From: JAWPMV01 sp038527215
GTDB taxonomy: Bacteria > Bacteroidota > Bacteroidia > J057
Length of the DNA: 8,392 bases
Direction of reading: 5' to 3'
Assembly (NCBI GenBank): GCA_038527215.1
Contig: JBCBGC010000202.1
Location: forward strand, 1-8,392
Shown: positions 4,677-8,392 of the stretch, piece by piece
Layout of the letters: each line of letters opens with the position of its first letter
Position numbering within the stretch: the first letter of the stretch is position 1
Position numbers and translations under genes: made by a program
The notes under the pieces: generated by a model
Told to the model about the DNA's origin: nothing
Seen by the model: only the letters and a program-made list of their open reading frames with translations
Databases searched by the model: none

Positions 4677-6851
4677 ATGTCTAACGAACAAAAACCAAAA
4701 AGTAAATCCCGAAGGAAATTCCTGGTGCGTTCAGCCATTGGATTGGGCGTCATCATCGGCGGAGGAGCTTTAGGCCTTTCCCCGATGCGAAGATTTCTGG
4801 CTATCGCCGTTGATGAAGCTGATTTAGCTTACAGCAATGATGCCGGTGTAAACCTTTGGTTCGAGGTCCTGGCAGATAATCGCATCCTTTTTCACTGCCC
4901 TAAAATTGAAATGGGCCAGGGAGCCTTTACGGGTTTGGCTCAGCTAGCGGCGGAGGAATTGAAGGTGCCAATCAGCATGATTGAGGTGGTCAATTCCAGT
5001 ACGGCTAAAGGCCCGGTTGATGGCTTCTCCACCGGAGGCAGCAATTCCATTTCAGGCCTATGGGTGGTGTTACGAGAATTAGCAGCCACCATGCGGGAAA
5101 TGTTGAAAAATGGAGCAGCGGACATCATGGGGGTCAATGCAACCAGCCTTCAGGCCAAGGATGGCGTCATCTCCGGCAATGGTAAGACTATGTCTTATGG
5201 AGAGGTGGTCCAGCAGGTTACCGAATGGAAAGAACCCGAAGAAACCCCCACGCTTACCCAGCGCCAAGACTGGCAATTGATTGGAAAGCCCATCCCTCGC
5301 GTGGACCTGAAGCCCAAAGTCATGGGAGACCCCATCTTTGGCATGGACGCAACTATGCCAGGCATGCTTTATGGTTCGGTAGCCCGGCCCACCCAGGTGG
5401 ATGTTAGCTTTCAAGGAGTGGAAAACGCAGCGGAGGTGGAAAAAATGCCAGGCGTAGTCAAGGTGGTAGTTACGGAGGATTTTGCAGGCGTGGTGGCCGA
5501 ATCAAAAACTGCCGCAGACCTGGCCAAAGAAGCCCTCAAAATAAACTGGAAGGTAAACAAAGTCTGGCAGCAGGCAGAGATCGAAGAGATGATTAAAGTA
5601 GGCTCCGGCAAGGCATTTGTCATCCAAAAAGAAGGACGGGCAAAGCGGCTATTGGAGGAAGAGGGGGCTGAAATTATGGAAGCAGAATATTTCTCGCCCA
5701 TGGCCGCGCACGCCCAAATAGAGCCCAACGGCGCGTTGGCCTATGTGGAAGCAGATAAAGCCACCATCATGATGGCTACCCAGGTGGTAGGCATTACCCG
5801 TAAGGAAGTGGCAGACAGCCTCGGTTTTAAAGAAGATCAAGTGGAATTGATTCCTATGTATGCAGGCGGTGGCTTTGGCAGGCGGCTCCACACCCCCAAT
5901 GCCATGCAAGCCGCAGCGCTTTCCAAAGCTGTGGGCAAACCGGTGCACTGTTTTTTCTCCCGAAAGGAGGAATTCCAAAACGATACTTTCAGACCTCCGA
6001 CCCATCATGTACTGCGGGGCAGACTCAGTGCAGATGGCAAAATCGAAGCCTTTGAGCATCAGGTCTCTAGTGGAGATGTTGCCTTTGGTTCTGCCCTGCT
6101 TCCCCGTGCGCTCACTGCCGTAGCTGGAGCTGATTTCGGGGCCTGGCGAGGCGGTCTCAATCAATATAAAGCCATCCCGAACTACCGGACGGTTTCCTGG
6201 CGGGTAAAGCTCCCCTTTGCTACCAGTTGGTGGCGGAGTCTGGGCCTCCTGGCCAACACTTTTGCCATCGAAAGTTTCCTGGATGAAATGGCGCATAAAG
6301 CAGGCGAAGATCCGGTGCAGTTCCGGCTGGATCATATCGCAGATGACGAAAGAAGTAGACGTCTGCGAGCGGTTATCGAAGCTACCGCGGAGAAAGGCGA
6401 ATGGGGGAAACCCATGCCGGAAGGGCGGGCTCAGGGCTTTGCCGCTTCTACCGATGCCAATACCCCCGCCGCTCATGTCGTAGAAGTCTCCATTGAAAAA
6501 GGCGAAATCAAGGTGCACAAAGTTACTTGTGCCATTGATCCGGGGATCGCCATTAATCCCGACGGAATCCGCGCCCAAAGTGAGGGCGCCATCATCATGG
6601 GATTGGGCGCCAGCCTCTTTGAGAAAATGGAAATCAAGGATGGGGTGATCGGTCCTACTATTTATGGAGCCTACAAAATGGCTCGCATGAAGCATGCCCC
6701 TAAGGAAATTGATATCATCATCTTGGAAAACGGTAGCAAACCTTCCGGCGTAGGCGAACCACCCCTTGGGCCCATTGGCGCGGCGATTGGCAACGCGGTA
6801 TTTAAGTTAACCGGCCAGCGGCTGCGCAGCATGCCCATGGAACTGAGTTGA
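4677..6851 (+). CDS. Tat-exported molybdopterin-binding large subunit (IorB-like, xanthine dehydrogenase/aldehyde oxidase family)
   Basis: At 724 residues this has the length and motif order of isoquinoline 1-oxidoreductase beta-type subunits, which hydroxylate N-heterocycles or aldehydes with water-derived oxygen. A twin-arginine signal is present: SRRKFLVR (R12, R13) followed by the hydrophobic AIGLGVIIGGGALGL. Cofactor-site motifs follow in order: EMGQG (78-82), TGGSNS (119-124), HAQIEP (345-350), GGGFGRR (397-403), WWRS (518-521), and near the end GVGEPP with E694, the expected catalytic glutamate. The MGDPIFGMDATMPGMLYG stretch is the family's conserved entry to the substrate-binding half. 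The enzyme should fold with a molybdopterin cytosine dinucleotide cofactor in the cytoplasm and be exported with its small subunit. No FAD subunit is encoded; electrons would leave through the [2Fe-2S] protein and the cytochrome upstream. No XdhC/CoxD-like maturation gene is in the window. It closes the operon, 20 bp before a strong terminator. The substrate is unknown; 'isoquinoline' is only the family name. Confidence 0.94.
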   Translation: MSNEQKPKSKSRRKFLVRSAIGLGVIIGGGALGLSPMRRFLAIAVDEADLAYSNDAGVNLWFEVLADNRILFHCPKIEMGQGAFTGLAQLAAEELKVPISMIEVVNSSTAKGPVDGFSTGGSNSISGLWVVLRELAATMREMLKNGAADIMGVNATSLQAKDGVISGNGKTMSYGEVVQQVTEWKEPEETPTLTQRQDWQLIGKPIPRVDLKPKVMGDPIFGMDATMPGMLYGSVARPTQVDVSFQGVENAAEVEKMPGVVKVVVTEDFAGVVAESKTAADLAKEALKINWKVNKVWQQAEIEEMIKVGSGKAFVIQKEGRAKRLLEEEGAEIMEAEYFSPMAAHAQIEPNGALAYVEADKATIMMATQVVGITRKEVADSLGFKEDQVELIPMYAGGGFGRRLHTPNAMQAAALSKAVGKPVHCFFSRKEEFQNDTFRPPTHHVLRGRLSADGKIEAFEHQVSSGDVAFGSALLPRALTAVAGADFGAWRGGLNQYKAIPNYRTVSWRVKLPFATSWWRSLGLLANTFAIESFLDEMAHKAGEDPVQFRLDHIADDERSRRLRAVIEATAEKGEWGKPMPEGRAQGFAASTDANTPAAHVVEVSIEKGEIKVHKVTCAIDPGIAINPDGIRAQSEGAIIMGLGASLFEKMEIKDGVIGPTIYGAYKMARMKHAPKEIDIIILENGSKPSGVGEPPLGPIGAAIGNAVFKLTGQRLRSMPMELS

Positions 6852-6871
6852 TCCTATTTGATTTGAATATC

Positions 6872-6905
6872 ATCGCAAGGCTATATTGGGCCTTGCGATT
6901 TTTTT
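6872..6905 (+). terminator. Rho-independent terminator of the hydroxylase operon
   Basis: The arms ATCGCAAGGC (6872-6881) and GCCTTGCGAT (6890-6899) form a perfect 10-bp stem with an eight-base loop, followed by seven T residues (6899-6905). It starts 20 bp after the stop of the molybdopterin-binding subunit and 12 bp before the next gene, so it separates the operon from the SDR gene. That gene must then have its own promoter or depend on read-through. Confidence 0.92.
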
Positions 6906-6917
6906 ATCTAAACACCT

Positions 6918-7592
6918 ATGGCCGGAAAAAATATAATCATCACAGGAAGCACAGGCATGGTTGGCAAAGTGGTCCTTGAAGAGGCCCTGGGCCACCCTGA
7001 AGTGGCCAAAGTAACGGCGCTCGTGCGCAAGCCTCAAGCCATCAAGCACCCTAAATACGAGGAAATTGTTCATAAAGATTTTACCTCCTTTACTGGGTCG
7101 GAATCCATTTTTCAAGGGCAGGACATTGCCTATTTTTGCATTGGAGTCTATACCGGACAGGTATCCGACGATATGTTCAAGACCATTACCGTGGATTTTG
7201 TTACGGCCTTCGGGGATATGCTGGCCGCTCAAAGTCCACAGGCTGGATTTTGCTTATTGAGTGGAGCAGGCGCGGACCTTACTGAAAAAAGCAGGGTATC
7301 TTTTGCTCGTTATAAAGGCATGGCAGAGAACTATCTCCTCCAAAAAGGATTCCCCGCCCTCGGTATTTTTCGTCCGGCCTATATCTACCCGGTGGAAAAA
7401 AGGAAGGAGCCTAATCCTGCCTATGGTATTTTCAGGTTTCTGTACCCGCTCATGAAACGGATTTTTCCCAAATCTGTGATTACTTCTGAGACCCTGGGCA
7501 AAGCCATTTTCCTCGGAGGCTTGCGTGGAGTTCCCAAAGATATTTTGGAAAATGAAGAAATAAAGGCTTTACTAAAGGAAGTAGGAAGCTGA
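6918..7592 (+). CDS. NAD(P)-binding atypical SDR protein (TIP30/HTATIP2-like, NmrA-type Rossmann fold)
   Basis: The 224-residue protein opens with a Rossmann strand and nucleotide loop, KNIIITGSTGMVGKVVLEE, with the glycines at 10, 13 and 16 (GxxGxxG). A basic VRKP at the end of the second strand suggests preference for NADP. Later it has YFCIGVYTG (fourth strand), SGAGAD (fifth strand) and ARYKGMAENYL with K133, which matches the KG..E helix of TIP30-like atypical short-chain dehydrogenases, then GIFRPAYIYP. The short length without a substrate-binding C-terminal domain fits this group. It is probably cytosolic; there is no signal peptide. Its reaction is unknown, and members may act as redox sensors rather than enzymes. 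A terminator lies just upstream and only 12 bp separates its T-run from the ATG, leaving little room for a separate promoter, so limited read-through from the hydroxylase operon is possible. I see no clear sign that it belongs to that pathway. Confidence 0.85.
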   Translation: MAGKNIIITGSTGMVGKVVLEEALGHPEVAKVTALVRKPQAIKHPKYEEIVHKDFTSFTGSESIFQGQDIAYFCIGVYTGQVSDDMFKTITVDFVTAFGDMLAAQSPQAGFCLLSGAGADLTEKSRVSFARYKGMAENYLLQKGFPALGIFRPAYIYPVEKRKEPNPAYGIFRFLYPLMKRIFPKSVITSETLGKAIFLGGLRGVPKDILENEEIKALLKEVGS

Positions 7593-7629
7593 GAAACGAA
7601 GGCGACGCAAATTTCTGATATAGCGTCTT

Positions 7630-7659
7630 CACGCTTATTCGCTTTTTCGACACGCTTAT
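7630..7659. promoter_or_regulatory. 9-bp direct repeat at 21-bp spacing upstream of the outer-membrane gene
   Basis: CACGCTTAT occurs at 7630-7638 and again at 7651-7659, exactly 21 bp start to start. It lies 65 bp before the ATG of the outer-membrane protein gene, in the only sizeable gap on this side. A transcription factor using same-face direct half-sites is one explanation. The first copy overlaps a small hairpin (AGCGT at 7622-7626, ACGCT at 7631-7635), which is too weak and too far from the T5 run at 7643-7647 to be a convincing terminator for the SDR gene. Confidence 0.35.
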
Positions 7660-7723
7660 ACATTTCCGACCCGCGGGAAGTAGGGTATTTACTAATTTAA
7701 GACAAAACCAACATCCTGAATCT

Positions 7724-8392
7724 ATGAAGCACCTTGTCTATTTCCTCTTACTATCTCTTCCTTTTGGGCTCTCCGCCCAGGAAGTTGATCAATTCACTGA
7801 TTTCGCTCCCTCCCCCTTAAGAACTTTCAGTACGTATCTGACTTACGACCAGCCTGGTACCAGCCTGCTTGACAATGGATTCCAGCGGGGCGGAGGATTA
7901 GGCATGAAATGGTTTGCCCGGGCCGCTCAGCCTGAGAACATGTTGAACTTCCGCCTGGGGGTAACCGCTGATTTCCTCTACAATGGAGGGTATTCCAATA
8001 GCTACGAACTTCCTCTTTCCGGAGAAACTGTAGCCATTGATTTTGGGAATTTCCAGCTCGGTACCTACGGAACGCTTCGTCTGGCTACCAGTGAACTCTT
8101 CCCGGTACAACTCTATGTGGACGCCATGTTGGGAAGTCGTTTATTTCTTTCCCATTGGGGTGAACATTTGATTACGGAATATGATGAGTGCGAAACCCTG
8201 GCTAGCGATGCCATCGGCAGTTGGCACCTTAGTTACGGGATGGACTTCGGCGCTATGATTCGCTTGAAAGAAGGGGTGAGATTGGAAATGGGCGCCACCT
8301 TCCTCCGTCATCAGGGCGTGGCTCGTTTTCACGATCTGGAAAGCGTGGTTTATTCCGAAGAAATCTTCGACTATCAAATAAATCAAGCCGCG
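7724..8392 (+). CDS. Outer-membrane beta-barrel protein, 3' end beyond the window
   Basis: An ATG at 7724 opens a frame of 223 codons that is still open at the right edge. Residues 1-19 are a signal peptide (MKHLVYFLLLSLPFGLSAQ) with the typical Bacteroidota end before a short acidic linker. The rest alternates hydrophobic and polar residues in short strands rich in Gly, Tyr and Phe with Asn/Asp turns: RTFSTYLTYD, GGLGMKWFAR, LNFRLGVTADFLYNGG, GNFQLGTYGTLRLA, LYVDAMLGSRLF, LSYGMDFGAMIRLKEGVRLEMGATFLRH. This is the pattern of small outer-membrane beta-barrel or porin-like proteins. An acidic loop (TEYDECETLASD) carries the only cysteine. No plug, TonB box or OmpA domain is visible in the part present. 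The function is unknown. It lies 131 bp after the SDR gene, behind the 21-bp-spaced repeat, and probably has its own promoter; no ribosome-binding motif is seen. Confidence 0.82.
   Translation, partial: MKHLVYFLLLSLPFGLSAQEVDQFTDFAPSPLRTFSTYLTYDQPGTSLLDNGFQRGGGLGMKWFARAAQPENMLNFRLGVTADFLYNGGYSNSYELPLSGETVAIDFGNFQLGTYGTLRLATSELFPVQLYVDAMLGSRLFLSHWGEHLITEYDECETLASDAIGSWHLSYGMDFGAMIRLKEGVRLEMGATFLRHQGVARFHDLESVVYSEEIFDYQINQAA

Noticed and set aside
5649..6695. 348-codon minus-strand open frame opposite the molybdopterin-binding subunit
   Set aside because: It is antisense to the motif-rich part of a clearly identified enzyme, has low-complexity His/Gly/Phe-rich composition, no recognisable domain, and no promoter or partner gene; it follows from the codon use of the real gene.
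7604..7635. Overlapping short stems (GACGC/GCGTC and AGCGT/ACGCT) after the SDR gene, as an attenuator or terminator
   Set aside because: Each stem has five base pairs, and the T5 run is eight bases away from the nearer one; this is too weak to assert.

Overview
The window looks like chromosomal DNA from a Bacteroidota bacterium, plausibly of the Saprospiraceae/Lewinella type. The reasons are exported proteins whose signal peptides end in the '..SAQ'/'..GQ' style, a small lipoprotein with a C-terminus resembling a type IX secretion sorting domain, start codons preceded by A/T-rich sequence without Shine-Dalgarno motifs, and mid-range GC. This is inference; there is no rRNA or marker gene. I see no tRNA, rRNA, CRISPR array, transposase or attachment site.

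Layout. Bases 1-558 carry no large gene. There is one possible 59-residue small protein (210-389, +), followed by a strong rho-independent terminator (468-503, +) and an adjoining 11-bp hairpin (504-537). Two minus-strand genes follow: a small lipoprotein (559-978) and an exported metal-dependent amidohydrolase (1088-2467). A divergent intergenic region (2468-2694) holds a striking operator-like element made of two near-identical 12-mers 22 bp apart, framed by a perfect 7-bp inverted repeat. To its right a tight plus-strand operon runs from 2695 to 6851: an AraC-type regulator, a secreted cytochrome c with two CXXCH motifs, a [2Fe-2S] subunit, and a Tat-exported molybdopterin-binding hydroxylase subunit. 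It ends at a 10-bp-stem terminator (6872-6905). After that come a separately placed NAD(P)-binding atypical SDR protein (6918-7592), a 131-bp gap with a 9-bp direct repeat at exactly 21 bp, and the start of an outer-membrane beta-barrel protein that runs off the right edge (7724-8392).

How the genes fit together. The core is a three-component periplasmic molybdenum hydroxylase of the isoquinoline 1-oxidoreductase (IorAB) type. The large subunit hydroxylates a substrate with water at the molybdenum centre, the small subunit carries electrons through two [2Fe-2S] clusters, and the cytochrome c takes them toward the respiratory chain; no FAD subunit is present. The AraC-type protein is the first gene of the operon and probably binds the repeat element just upstream, controlling its own operon and perhaps the divergent amidohydrolase. 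Because the amidohydrolase is also exported, the locus could be an inducible periplasmic pathway in which an N-heterocycle or aldehyde is oxidised and an amide or lactam product is hydrolysed. The substrate cannot be read from the sequence.
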